Shown here piece after piece: positions 1 to 14,191 of a DNA stretch of 64,000 bases (its first letter is position 1; each line of letters starts with the position of its first letter). The DNA lies in assembly GCF_026262505.1 (NCBI RefSeq), contig NC_067207.1, forward strand, positions 25,140,082 to 25,204,081, in the 5' to 3' direction. Below the pieces are notes generated by a model. That model was given only the letters and a program-made list of their open reading frames with translations, did not search any database and had not been told where the DNA came from. The stretch comes from Trichomonas vaginalis G3. Taxonomy: Eukaryota > Parabasalia > Trichomonadida > Trichomonadidae. A program made the position numbers and the translations under genes.

Positions 1-85
1 GCTTGTTGCAGTTCTCTGTGTCTTAGCTGTCATTGCTGTGTTGTTGTTGCGGTTAGTCGTTATTATTCTTTGGCTGAGAAAATAA
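1..85 (+). CDS. 3' end of a surface-protein copy (partial, cut by window start)
   Basis: This is the last part of the array gene. It encodes the hydrophobic membrane anchor and the LRK tail and ends at the TAA at 83-85. It carries small indels relative to clean copies, like the rest of block 1. The upstream part lies outside the window. Confidence 0.75.
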   Translation, partial: LVAVLCVLAVIAVLLLRLVVIILWLRK

Positions 86-1032
86 AAAAATTCGGAGATA
101 ATTAAATTTTATGCTTTAAACACACTTTTTAAAATTACTTATAAATTATCTTTCAACAAGTTGAAATTACTCAATCTAGGATTCGTTTTTCATGTGAAAT
201 TCTTGTTGTGCAACTAAATCTTAATTGCCAACTTGGAATAAAAATCATAGAACAAGACAAGCTTTTTTATAAATGAAGCATCTAATTAAAACATTACTAT
301 AAATTTTTTTTTCAAATGATCCCATAACATAAGTTACAATTGCTGAGATAATATAATGGCTTGCAATGATATCTTCCCATCTCAAAAATAAAGGAAATGA
401 AAATGACCCGTTTGTTACTATAAAAATCTGCCAGCTAAAAAAACAGTTATTTTGTCTCATTACTCATCAGATTTATTCGTTTTTCTTTGACATTATCATC
501 AAGGTCCATCAATATATAATGACATATGGATGTGTATATACAGGAATTTATAGTTTCAATTTTCATGGCTTAAAAATAAATGACAAAGAAGTAGAATGTC
601 AGATTATTTCAAAATTTCTGACATACATATTAATTGTGAAATTTTAAAATTATATATTGAACTGGAATTATCGAATGAAATAAATAAACTCAATCATTAA
701 TTTGACACAGATAATAAGTAGTTCATTCAGATTTGCATCTATTATTTTTAGTTATTTAAATCAAATTGAGCATTTTTTATTTGAAACTGACATTGGGCAA
801 AGAACTTTCAATTTTATAGCTTTTTTATTTTTTTTTTCACAAAAAAATTGAGGAGGCATCATCTTGACATTATACAAGGTGATTATAACTATAGAAAATC
901 AATAATAAGGTATAATAATATGAAATATTATCGATTCATATGTATAGATGACTTTGAAAAACGACTCAAAATGTTTCTGAAATTATTTATATTTTGAATA
1001 CTTTTATAAATCATTTTTTACCATTTTTTTAA

Positions 1033-2702
1033 ATGTTTTCCATATTACTTGCACAACTTTCTCTTTCAGTTTCAGGCAAAGTTGTTGGGATAATTCGTAC
1101 ATGGATTTATGATAAGGACGGGAAAGGGAGAATTATGAAATAATTAAAGACTTATACAAAAGTCAGAATAGATGGTGTTACAAAAAACATTAAAGAAGCC
1201 ACTGATTTAGGCTACTCCGTTGAAATTTATAATGATGAAAATTCAGATTATGTTATTATTTCACAGACAATTACCAAACAAAGGCTCAACGGAAAGAAAA
1301 TTGACCTTTGCACAGCATTGAATTTAAAAGATTCTATACGATATGTTGAAGCATCATCCCTTTACAAACTTTGGTTATTATCTTTGGTGGGATCAAACTA
1401 AATGATCTGACACTAGTTCTGCAAAATCATCCTTGGGTTACAGATATCAGTGCCCAAGACTTGGAATAGAACCTGAGCCAAGATTCTTCCACGAACAATG
1501 AGAAAATTTTAGAATACGACTCTGGATTTCCTGAAATTCAATGGATCTCATTCTCATGGCTCAAACGAGTATATCAACCAGGAAAGTCTATCACACTTTC
1601 TTACATGTTTATGAGAGACATATCAACCGCCATTACTTAAACTTTGATAAATCTACTGATCAGAAGAAACAGATTCCACTGAAGTAATTCAAGTAAAGGG
1701 AAGTTTTTTATTTCTTAGTTGAACCATACACGGTAGAAGCAGGTTGGGAATTCATGATTCAAAAGATAAGATAATCAAATATGGCAGCCTTGGCAAATTT
1801 ACAGTTTCAAAAAACAAAACAAGTATGGATTTTGATGTGTCAATCACACCACCAACAGAAACTTGGAAAGTACACATTATATGTTTACACATTATACTAA
1901 TGGTCTTGGCTCATTGGTTTATGAAGAATTCACAATTACAGTTGTTCCACCAAATTATAGACCAAAGTTATACATTGTTCCATCTGAATACTATATTACA
2001 TTCAGATTCTTGAAGTTTCTTTCTTGGCTTCAGTCTACGATCAAGAGTCAGGTGATAAACCACTCACAGCAAAGGTTTTCTTCAACAATGCAGAAGTTGC
2101 AACACAAGAAGTTGCAAACAGCAAAGATCTTAAGACATTCAAATTCAAAGTTCCAAAAGACACAGAAGCAGGTGAATATGAAGTCAAAGTCAAGCTACAG
2201 ATGGCAAGAAGATTGGAACAAAGAAGTTCACAATCACAATCAAGATAACACAGTTCTCACAATTCTATTTTCGAACCAAAACTTAATGCCACATAACAAC
2301 AAAGGCGACAAGGTCAACTTCACAGCTGTCATCAATGATCCAGATACAAACTTCGATAACAAGTTCACTGTTTCTCTGTTCTACAACGATAAAGTCAAGA
2401 AGACGTCACATCAACTAACGATGCAGGATTAGTCAGAGTTCCACTTGATTTCACCATCCCAACAACAGAAACAAACACAACAGCCGAAATCAAGATCGTA
2501 GTCACAACACCAACCGAATCCTCTGAAAAATTAACAAATATCAACATCTATCAAGATGTTATCGCAAGTGATTCTGCAACAGGAAAGATTGCTACAAAGG
2601 AAGCTAAAAAGAAGACCGCCCTTGTTGCAGTTCTCTGTGTCTTTAGCTGTCATTGCTGTTGTTGTTGCGGTAGTCGTTATTATTCTTTGGCTGAGAAAAT
2701 AA
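1033..2702 (+). pseudogene. Surface-protein copy, frame-disrupted (likely sequencing error)
   Basis: This full-length copy runs from the conserved MFSI start to the LRK-TAA end. No frame stays open across it because of many small indels; the longest readable stretches encode pieces of the Ig-like region. The total length (1,670 bp) is almost that of a clean copy because gains and losses nearly cancel. I infer that the underlying gene is intact and the sequence is poor, but real decay cannot be excluded from the sequence alone. Confidence 0.7.
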
Positions 2703-3648
2703 AAAAATTCGGAGAATAAATTAAATTTATTGCTTTAAACACACTTTTTAAAATTACTTATAAATTATCTTTTCAACAAGTTGAAATTACTCAATCTAGG
2801 ATTGTTTTTCATGTGAAACTTGTTGTGCAACTAAATCTTAATTGCCAACTTGGAATAAAGATATAGAACAGACAAGCTTTTTTATAATGAAGCATCTAAT
2901 TAATAAAACATTTACTAATAAATTTTTTTTCAAATGATCCCATAACATAAGTTACCAATTGATGAAGTATATAATGCTGCAATGATATCTTCCCATCTCA
3001 AAAATAAAGGAGAATGAATAATGACTCCCGTTTGTTACTATTAAAATTTGCCAGCTAAAAAAACATTTATTTTGTCTCATTATCATTCAGATTTATTCGT
3101 TTTTTCTTACATTATCATCAAGGGTCCATCAAATATATAATGACTATGGATGTGATATACAGGAATTATAGTTCAATTTTCATGGCTAAAAATAAATGAC
3201 AAGAAGTAGAATGTCAGATTATTTCAAAAATTTCTGACATACATAATTAATGTGAAATTTTTTAAAATTATATATTGAACTGGAATTTTCGAATGAATAA
3301 AATAAACTCAATCATTAAATTTGACACAGATAATAAGTAGTCATTCAGATTTGCATCTTTATTTTTAGTTATTTAATCAAATTCGACATTTTTTATTTGA
3401 ACTGACATTGGCAAAGAGAACTTTCAATTTTATAGCTTTTTTATTTTTTATTTTTTTCACAAAAAATTGAGAGGATCATCTTGACATTATACAAGGTGAT
3501 TATAACTATAGAAAATCAATCATAAGGTATAATAATATGAAATATTATCGATTTCATATGTATAGATGACTTTGAAAAACGACTCAAAAATGTTTCTGAA
3601 ATATTTTATATTTGAATACTTTTATAAAATCATTTTACCATTTTTTAA

Positions 3649-5328
3649 ATGTTTTCCATATTATTGCACAACTTTCTCTTTCAGTTTTCAGGCAAAGTTG
3701 TTGGGGATAATTCGTACATGATTTATGATAAGGACGGAAGGGAGAATTATGAAATAATTAAAGAACCTATATACAAAAGTCAGAATAGATGGTGTTACAA
3801 AAAACATTAAAGAAGCCACTGATTTAGGCTTACTCCGTTGAAATTATAATGATGAAAATTCAGATTATGTTATTATTTCACAGACAAATTACCAACAAGG
3901 CTCAACGGAAAAGAAAATTGACCTTTGCACAGCATTATTGATTTAAAAGATTCTTAGATAATGTTGAAGCATCATCCCTTACAAACTTTGGTTATTATCT
4001 TGGTGGGATCAAACAAATGATCTGACACTAGTCTGCAAAATCATCCTTGGGTTACAGATATCAGTGCCCAAGACTTTGATAGAACCTGAGCCAAGATTCT
4101 TCACGAACAATGAGAAAATTTTAGAATACGGACTCTGGATCCTGAAATTCAATGGATCTCATTCTCATGGCTCAACAAGTATATCCAACCAGAAAGTCTA
4201 TCACATTTTCTTACATGTTTTATGAATGAGAATATCAACCGCCATTACTTAAACTTGATAAATCTCTGATTTCAGAAGAAACAGATTCCACTGAAGAAAT
4301 TCAAGTAAAGGGAAGTTTTATTTCTTAGTTTGAACCATACACGGTAGAAGCAGGTTGGGAAATTCATGATTCAAAAGATAAGATAATCAAATATGCAGCC
4401 TTGGCAAATTTACAGTTTCAGAAAAAACAAACAAAGTATGGATTTTGATGCTGTCAATCACACCACCAACAGAACTTGAAAGTTACACATTATATTGTTT
4501 ACACATATACTAATGGTCTCTTGGCTCATTGCTTTATGAAAGAATTCACAATTACAGTTGTTCCACCAATTATAGACCAAAGTTTTACATTGTTTCCATC
4601 TGAATACCTATATTACTTCCAGATTCTGAAGTTTCTCTTCTTGGCTCAGTCTACGATCAAGATTCAGGTGATTAAACCCACTCACAGCAACAGGTTTTCT
4701 TCAACAATGCAGAAGTTGCAACACAAGAAGTTGCAACAAGCAAAGATCTTAAGACATTTCAAATTCAAAGTTCCAAAAGAACAAGCAGCAGGTGGAATAT
4801 GAAGTCAAAGTCACAGCTACAGATGGCAGAAGATTGAACAAAGAAGTTCACAATCACAATCAAGAATAACACAGTTCTCACAATCTATTTCGAACCAAAA
4901 CTTAATGCCAAATACAACAAAGGCGACAAGGTCAACTTACAGCTGTCATCAATGATCCAGATACAAACTTCGATAACAAGTATCACTGTTTCTCTGTTTC
5001 TACAACGATAAAGTCAGAAGACCGATACATCAACTAACGATGCAGGATTAGTCAGAGTTTCCACTTGATTTCACACATCCCAACAACAGAAACAAAAGCA
5101 AAAACACCGAAATCAAGATCGTAGTCACAACACCAACCGAATCCTCTTGAAAAATTACAATATTCAACATCTATCAAGATGTTATCGCAAGTGATTCTCT
5201 GCAAACAGGAAAGATTGCTACAAAGGAAGCTAAAAGAAGACCGCCCTTGTTTGCAGTTCTCTTGTGTCTTAGCTGTCATTGCTGTTGTTGTTGCGGTAGT
5301 CGTTATTATTCTTTGGCTGAGAAAATAA
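3649..5328 (+). pseudogene. Surface-protein copy, frame-disrupted (likely sequencing error)
   Basis: Second indel-rich copy, 1,680 bp or 12 bp longer than a clean gene. Start and stop contexts match the clean unit. Indels are spread through the whole copy and continue into its spacer at the same density, so coding and non-coding bases are hit alike. Confidence 0.7.
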
Positions 5329-6292
5329 ACAAAATTCGGGAGAATAAATTAAATTTTATGCTTTAAACACACTTTTTAAAAATTACTTATAAATTATCTT
5401 TCAACAAGTTGAAAATTACTCAATCTAGGATGTTTTTCATGTTAAATTCTGTTTGTGCAACTAAATTTAATTGCAACTTGGAATAAAGAGTCATAGAACA
5501 AGACACAGCTTTTTTATAAATGAAGCATTAATTATAAACATTACTAATAAATTTTTTTTCGAATGATACCATAAACATAAGTTACCAATTGATGAGTATT
5601 ATAATGCTGCATATGATATCTTCCCATCTCAAAAATAAAGGAGAATGGGAATAATGACTCCCGTTTGTTACTATAAAATCTGCCAGCTAAAAAAAACAGT
5701 TATTTTGTCTCATTACTCATCAGATTTATTCGTTTTTTTTGCAATTATCATTCAGAGGGTCACATCAAATATATAATGACATATGATGTGTATATACACG
5801 GAATGTAAGTTCATTATTCAATGGCTAAAAAATAAATGACAAGTAAGTAGATGTCGATTATTCAAAAGTTTCTGACATACATAATTAATGTGAATTTTTA
5901 AAATATATATGAACTGGAATTTTCGAATGAATAAATTAACTCAATCATTAAAATTTGACACAATAATAAGTAAGTATTCAGATTTGCATCTATTATTTTT
6001 AGTATTAATCAAATTGAGATTTTTTTATTGGAACTGACATTGGGCAAGAACTTTCAATTTTATAGCTTTTTTATTTTTTTATTTTTCACAAAAAATTGAG
6101 GGATCATTCTTGACATGTTATACAGGTGATTATAACTATCAGAAAATCAATTTCATTAAGGTATAATTAATATGAAAAAATTATCGATCTTCATATGTAT
6201 AGATGACTTTCTGAAAAACGACTCAAAAATTCGTTTTCTGAAATATTTATATTTGAAATATTTTTTTAAAAATCATTTTACCATTTTTTTAA

Positions 6293-7980
6293 ATGTTTTC
6301 CATATTACTTGCACAAACTTTCTCTTTCAGTTTCAGGCAAAGTTGTTGGGGAATATTCGTACATGATTTATGATAATGGACGGAAGGGAGAATTATGAAA
6401 TAATTAAAGAACCTTTATACCAAAAGTCAGAATAGATGGTGTTACACAAAACATTAAAGAAGCCACTGATTTAGGCTACTCCGTTGAAATTTATAATGAT
6501 GAAAAATTAGATTATTTATTATTTCACAGGACAATTACCAACAAAGGCTCAACGGAAAAGAAAATTGACCTTTGCACAGCATTGAATTTAAAAGATTCTA
6601 TAGATAATGTTGAAGCATCATCCCTTACAAACTTTGGTTATTATCTTTGGTGGGATCAAACAAATGATCTGACACTAGTTCTGCAAATCATCCTTGGGTT
6701 TACAGATATCAGTGCCCAAGACTTTGGAATAGAACCTGAGCCAAGATCTTCACGAACAATGAGAAATTTTAGAATACGACTCTGGATTTCCTGAAATTCA
6801 ATGGATCTCATTCTTCATGGTCTCAACAAGTATATCCAACCAGGAAGTCTATCCACACTTCTTACATGTTTATGAAGAGACATATCAACCGCCATTACTT
6901 AAACGTTGATAAATCTCTGATTTCAGAAGAAACAGATTCCACTGAAGTAATTTCAAGTAAAGGGAAGTTTTTTCATTTTAGTTGAACCATACACGGTAGA
7001 AGCAGGTTGGGAAATTCATGATTCAAAAGATAAGATAATCAAATATGGCAGCCTTGGCAAAATTTACAGTTTCAGAAAAACAAACAAGTATGGATTTTGA
7101 TGTGTCAATCACACCACCAACAGAACTTGGAAAGTTACACATATAATGTTTACAACTATATACTAATGGTCTTGGCTTCATGCTTTTATGAAGAATTCAC
7201 AATTACAGTTGTTCCACCAAAATTATAGACCAAAAGTTATACATTTTTCCATCTGAATACCTATATTACATTCCAGATTCTGAAGTTTCTTTCTTGGCTT
7301 CAGTCTACGATCAAGATTCAGGTGATAAACCACTCACAGCAAAGGTTTCTTCAACAATGCAGAAGTTGCAACACAAGAAGTTGCAAACAGCAAAGATCTT
7401 AAGACATTCAAATTCAAAAGTTCCAAAAGACACAGCAGCAGGTGAATATGAAGTCAAAGTCACAGCTACAGATGGCAAGAAGATTGGAACAAAGAAGTTC
7501 ACAATCACAATCAAGGAATAACACAGTTCTCCAATCTATTCTCGAACCAAAACTTAATGCCACATAACAACAAAGGCGACAAGGTCAACTTCACAGCGTG
7601 TCATCACATGATCGCAGATACAAACTTCGATAACAAGTTCACTGTTTCTCTGTTCTACAACGATAAAGTCAAGAAGACGATCACATCAACTAACGATGCA
7701 GGATTAGTCAGAGTTCCACTTTGATTTTACCATGCCCACAAACAAGAAACAAACACAACAGCCGAAAATCAAGATCGGTATCAAACACCAACCGAATCCT
7801 CTGAAAAATTAACAAATATCAACATCTATCAAGATGTTATCGCAAGTGATTCTGCAACAGGAAAGATTGCTACAAAGGAAGCTAAAAAGAAGACCGCCCT
7901 TGTTGCAGTTCTCTGTGTCTTAGCTGTCATTGCTGTTGTTGTTGCGGTAAGTCGTTATTATTCTTTTGGCTGAGAAATAA
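6293..7980 (+). pseudogene. Surface-protein copy, frame-disrupted (likely sequencing error)
   Basis: Third indel-rich copy, 1,688 bp or 20 bp longer than a clean gene, which shows the insertion bias most clearly. The stretch around 7,300-7,520 still reads as the second Ig-like domain. The spacer upstream (5329-6292) is among the noisiest in the window. Confidence 0.7.
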
Positions 7981-8929
7981 AAAAATTCGGAGAATAAATT
8001 AAATTTTATCTTTAAACACAACTTTTTAAAATTACTTATAAATTATCTTTCAACAAGTTTGAAATTACTCAATCTAGGATGTTTTTCATGTGAAATTCTT
8101 GTTGTGCAACTAAATCTTTAATTGCCAACTTGAATAAAGATCATAGAAACAAGACAAGCTTTTTATAAGATGAAGCATCTTAATTAATAACATTACTAAT
8201 AAATTTTTTTTCAAATGATCCCATAACATAAGTTACCAATTGATGAGTATATAATGCTGCAATGATATCTTCCCATTCAAAAATAAAGGAGAATGAATAT
8301 GGACTCCCCTTTGTTACTATAAAAAATCTGCCAGCTAAAAAAACAGTTATTTTGTCTCATTACTCATTCAGATTTATTCGTTTTTCTTGACAATTATCAT
8401 CAAGGGTCCATCAATATATAATGACATATGGATGTGTATATACAGGAATTATAGTTCAATTTTCATGGCTAAAAATAAATGACAAGAAGTAGAATGTCAG
8501 ATTATTTCAAATTTCTGACATACATAATTAATGTGAAATTTTTTTTAAATTATATATTGAACTGGAATTTTCGAATGAATAAATAAACTCAATCATTAAA
8601 TTTGACACAGATAATAAGTAGTCATTCAGATTTGCATCTATTATTTTTTAGTTATTAAATCAAATTGAGCATTTTTATTTGAACTGACATTGGGCAAAGT
8701 AACTTTCAATTTTATAGCTTTTTTATTTTTTTTATTTTTTCACAAAAAATTGAGAGGATCATTATTGACATTATACAAGGTGATTATAACTATAGAAAAT
8801 CAATCATAAGGTATAATAATATGAAATATTATCGATTCATATGTATAGATGACTTTGAAAAACGACTCAAAATGGTTCTGAAATTATTTATATTTGAATA
8901 CTTTTATAAAATCATTTTACCTTTTTTAA

Positions 8930-10603
8930 ATGTTTTCCTATATTACTTGCACAAACTTTCTCTTTCAGTTTCAGGCAAAGTTGTTGGGGATAATTCGTAC
9001 ATGATTATTGATAAGGACGGAAGGGAGAATTATGAAATAATTAAAAGAACCTTATTACAAAAGTACAGAATAGATGGTGTTTACAAAAACATTAAAGAAG
9101 CCACTGATTTAGGCTACTCCGTTGAAATTTATTAATGATGAAAATTCAGATTATGTTATTATTTCACAGACCAATTACAACAAAGCTCAACGGAAAAGAA
9201 ATTGACTTTGCACAGCATTGAATTTAAAAGATTCTATAGATAATGTTTGAAGCATCATCCCTTACAAACTTGGTTATTATCTTTGGTGGGATCAAAACAA
9301 ATGATCTGACACTAGTTCTGCAAAATCATCCTTGGGTTACAGATATCAGTGCCCAAGACTTTGGAATAGAACCTGAGCCAAGATTCTTCACGAACAATGA
9401 GAAAATTTTAGAATACGACTCTGGATTTCCTGAATTCAATGGATCTCATTCTTCATGGCTCAACAAGTATATCTCCAACCAGGAAAGTCTATCCACTTTC
9501 TTACATGTTTTATGAAGAGGACATATATCACGCCATTACTTAAAAGTTGATAAATCTTCTTATTCAGAAGAAACAGATTCCACTGAAGTAATTAAATAAA
9601 GGGAGTTTATTTCTTAGTTGAACCATACCGTAGAAGCAGGTTGGGAAATTCATGATTCAAAAGATAAGAATAACATATGGCAGCCTTGGCAAATTTACAG
9701 TTTTCAGAAAAACAAACAAGGTATGGATTTGATGTGTCAATCACACCACCAACGAAACTTGGAAAGTTACATATGTATATGTTTACACATATACTAATGG
9801 TCTTGGCTCATTGCTTTTATGCAAGAATTCACAATTACAGTTTGTTTCCACCAAATTATAGACCAAAGTTAATACATTGTTCCATCTGAATACCTATATT
9901 ACATTCAGATTCTGAATTCTTTCTGGCTTCAGTCTACGATCAGATTCAGGTGATAAACCACTCACAGCAAAGGTTTTCTTCAACAATGCAGAAGTTGCAA
10001 CACAAGAAGTTGCAAAACAGCAAAGATCTTAAGACATTCAAAATTCAAAGTTCCAAAAGGACACAGCAGCAGGTGAATATGAAGTCAAAGTCACACTACA
10101 GATGGCAAGAATTGGAACAAAGAAGTTCACAATCACAATCAAGAATAACACAGTTCTCACAATCTATTTCGAACCAAAACTTAATGCCACATACACAAAG
10201 GCGACAAGGTCAACTTCACAGCTGTCATCAATGATCCAGATACAACTTCGATAACAAGTTCACTGTTTCTCTGTCTACAACGATAAAGTCAAGAAGACGA
10301 TCACATCAACTAACGATGCAGGATTAGTCAGAGTTCCACTTGATTTCACCATCCCAAACAACAGAAACAAACACAACAGCCGAAATTCAAGATCGTAGTC
10401 ACAACACCAACCGAATCCTCTGAAAAATAACCAAATATCAACATCTATCAAGATGTTATCGCCAATGTGATTCTTGCAACAGGAAAGATTGCTACAAAGG
10501 AAGCTAAAAGAAGACCGCCCTTGTTGCAGTTCTCTGTTGTCTTAGCTGTCATTGCTGTTGTTGTTGCGGTAGTCGTTATTATTCTTTTGGCTGAGAAAAA
10601 TAA
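8930..10603 (+). pseudogene. Surface-protein copy, frame-disrupted (likely sequencing error)
   Basis: Fourth indel-rich copy, 1,674 bp. Start codon, signal-peptide region and membrane anchor can be recognised, but the frame changes repeatedly in between. The 104-residue open frame at 8821-9135 is a run-on from the spacer, not a gene. Confidence 0.7.
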
Positions 10604-11562
10604 AAAAATTCGGAGAATCAAATTAAATTTTATGCTTTAAACACACTTTTTAAAATTACTTATAAATTATCTTTCAACAAGTTGAAATTACTCAATCTAG
10701 GATTGTTTTTCATGTGAAATTCTTTTTGTGCAACTAAATCTTAATTGCCAACTTGGAATAAAAGATCATAGAACAAGACAAGCTTTTTTATAAATGAAGC
10801 ATCTAATTAATAAACATTACTAATAAATTTTTTTTTTCAATGATCCCTAAACATAAGTTACCAATTGATGAGTATTATAAATGCTGCAAATGATATCTTC
10901 CCATCTCAAAAATAAAGGAGAATTGAATAATGACTCCCGTTTGTTACTATAAAAAATCTGCCAGCTAAAAAAACAGTTATTTTGTCTCATTACTCATCAG
11001 ATTTTATTCGTTTTTTTCTTGACATTATCATCAAGGGTCCATCAATATATAATGACATATGGATGTGTATATACAGGAATTATAGTTCAATTTTCATGTG
11101 CTAAAAATTAAATGGACAAGAAGTAGAATGTCAGATTATTTCAAAACTTCTGACATACATAATTAATGTGAAATTTTAAAATTATATATTGAACTGGAAT
11201 TTTCGAATGAATAAATAAACTTCATCATTAAATTTGACACAGATAATAAGTAGTCATTCAGATTTGCATCTATTATTTTTAGTTATTAAACTCAAATTGA
11301 GCATTTTTTATTTTGAACTGACATTGGGCAAAGAACTTTCAATTTTATAGCTTTTTTATTTTTTATTTTTTCACAAAAAATTGAGAGGATCATCTTGACA
11401 TTATACAAGGTGATTATAACTATAGAAAATCAATCATAAGGTATAATAATATGAAATATTATCGATTCATTTGTATAGATGACTTGAAAAACGACTCAAA
11501 ATGTTTTTTCTGAAATATTTATATTTGAATAATTTTATAAATCATTTTACCCATTTTTTTAA

Positions 11563-13240
11563 ATGTTTTCCATATTACTTGCACAACTTTCTCTTTCAGT
11601 TTAGGCAAAGTTGTTGGGGATAATTCGTACATGATTTATGATAAGGACGGTAGGGAGAATTATGAAATAATTAAAGAACCTTATAACAAAAGTCAGAATA
11701 GATGGTGTTACAAAAAACATTAAAGAAGCCACTGATTAGGGCTACTCCGTTGAAATTTATAATGATGAAAATTCAGATTATGTTATTATTTCACAGACAA
11801 TTACCAACAAAGGCTCAACGGAAAAGAAAATTGACCTTTGCACAGCATTGAATTTAAAAGATTCTATTAGATAATGTTGAAAGCATCATGCCTTACAAAC
11901 TTTGGTTATTATCTTTGGTGGGATCAAACAAATGTCTGACACTAGTTCTTGCAAATCATCCTTGGGTTACAGATATTCAGTGCCCAAGACTTTGGAATAG
12001 AACCTGAGCCAAGATTCTTCACGAACAATGAGAAAATTGTTAGATCGACTCTGGATTTCCTGAATTCATGGATTCATTCTCATGGTCAACAAGTATATCC
12101 AACCAGGAAAGTCTATCACACTTTCTTACATGTTTTATGAAGAAGACATATCACCGCCATTACTTAAACTTGATTAAATCTCTGATTTCAGAAGAAACAG
12201 ATTCACTGAAGTAATTCAAGTTAAAGGGAAGTTTTTATTTCTTAGTTGAACCATACACAGGTAGAAGCAGGTTGGGAAATTCATGATTCAAAAAAGAAGA
12301 TAATCAAATTATGGCAGCCTTGGCAAATTTACAGTTTCAGAAAAAACAAACAAGTATGATTTTGATGTGTCAATCACACCACCAACAGAACTTGGAAAGT
12401 ACACATTATATTGTTACACATATACTAATGGTCTTGGCTCATTGCTTTATGAAGAATTCACAATTACAGTTGTTCCACCAAATTATGACCACAAGTTTAT
12501 ACATTGTTCCATCTGAATACCTATATTACATTCCAGATTCTGAAGTTTCTTTCTTGGCTTCAAGTCTACATCAAGATTTCAGGTGATTAACCACTCACAG
12601 CAAAGGTTTTCTTCAACAATGCAGAAAGTTGACAACACAAGAATTTGCAAAACAGCAAAGATCTTTAGACATTCAAATTCAAAGTTCAAAAGACACAGCA
12701 GCAGGTGAATATGAAGTCAAAGTCACAGCTACAGATGGCAAGAAGATTGGAACAAAGAAGTTCACAATCACCAATCAGAATAACACAGTTCTCACAATCT
12801 ATTTCGAACCAAAACTTAATGCACATACAACAAAGGGACAAGGTCAACTTCACAGCTGTCATCAATGATCCAGATACAAACTTCGATAACAAGTTCACTG
12901 TTTCTCTGTTCTACAACGATAAAAGTCAAGAAGACGATCACATCAACTAACGATGCAGGATTAGTCAGAGTTTCCACTTGATTTCACCATCCCAACAACA
13001 GAAACAAACACAACAGCGAAATCAAGATCGTAGTCCAACACCAACCGAATCCTCTGAAAAATTAAACAAAATATCAAACATCTATCAAGATGCTTATCGC
13101 AAGTGATTCTGCAACAGGAAAGATTGCTACAAAGGAAGCTAAAAAGAAGACCGCCCTTGTTGCAGTTCTCTGTGTCTTAGCTGTCATTGGCTGTTGTTTG
13201 TTGCGGTAGTTCGTTATTATTGCTTTGGCTGAGAAAATAA
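11563..13240 (+). pseudogene. Surface-protein copy, frame-disrupted (likely sequencing error)
   Basis: Fifth indel-rich copy, 1,678 bp. It has the same layout as the clean unit, with scattered indels and no block rearrangement. Confidence 0.7.
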
Positions 13241-14191
13241 AAAAATTCGGAGAATAAATTTAAATTTTATGCTTTAAAACACACTTTTTAAAACTTACTT
13301 ATAAATTATCTTTCAACAAGTTGAAATTAATCAATCTAGGATTGTTTTCATTGTGAAATTCTTGTTGTGCAACTAAAATCTTTAATTGCCAAATTGGAAA
13401 TAAAGATCATTAGTGAACAAGACAGCTTTTTTATAAATGAAGCATCTAATTAATTAAACATTACTAATAAATTTTTTTCAAATGATCCCATAACATAAGT
13501 TACCAATTGATGAGTTAATAATGCTGCAATGATATCTTCCCATCTCAAAAATAAAGGAGAATGAATAATGACTCCCGTTTGTTACTATTAAAAAACTTGC
13601 CAGCTAAAAAAACAGTTATTTTGTCTTCATTATCATCAGATTTATTCGTTTTTTCTTAACTTATCATCAAGGGTCCATATCAATATATAATGACATATGG
13701 ATGTGTTATATACAGGAATTATAGTTCAATTTTCATGGCTAAAAATAAATGACAAGAAGTAGAATGTCAGATTATTTTCAAAATTTCTGACATTACATAA
13801 TTAATGTGAAAATTTTTAAAATTATATATTGAACTGGAATTTTCGAATGAATAAAAAACTCAATCATTAAATTTGACACAGATAATAAGTAGTCATTCAG
13901 ATTTGCATCTATTATTTTAGTATTATTAATCAAATTGAGCATTTTTTATTTGAACTGACATTGGGCAAAGAACTTTCAATTTTATAGCTTTTTTATTTTT
14001 TATTTTTCACAAAATTGAGAGGATCATCTTGACATTATACAAGGTGATATAACTATAGAAAATCAATCATAAGGTATAATATATGAATATTATCGATTCA
14101 TAATGTATAGATGACTTTGGAAAACGACTCAAAATGTTTCTGAAATATTTATATTTGGAATACTTTATAAATCATTTACCATTTTTTTTTA

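Noticed and set aside
245-647. Short frames on both strands in the first spacer
   Set aside because: They lie in noisy spacer sequence and are absent from clean spacers, so they are created by indels.
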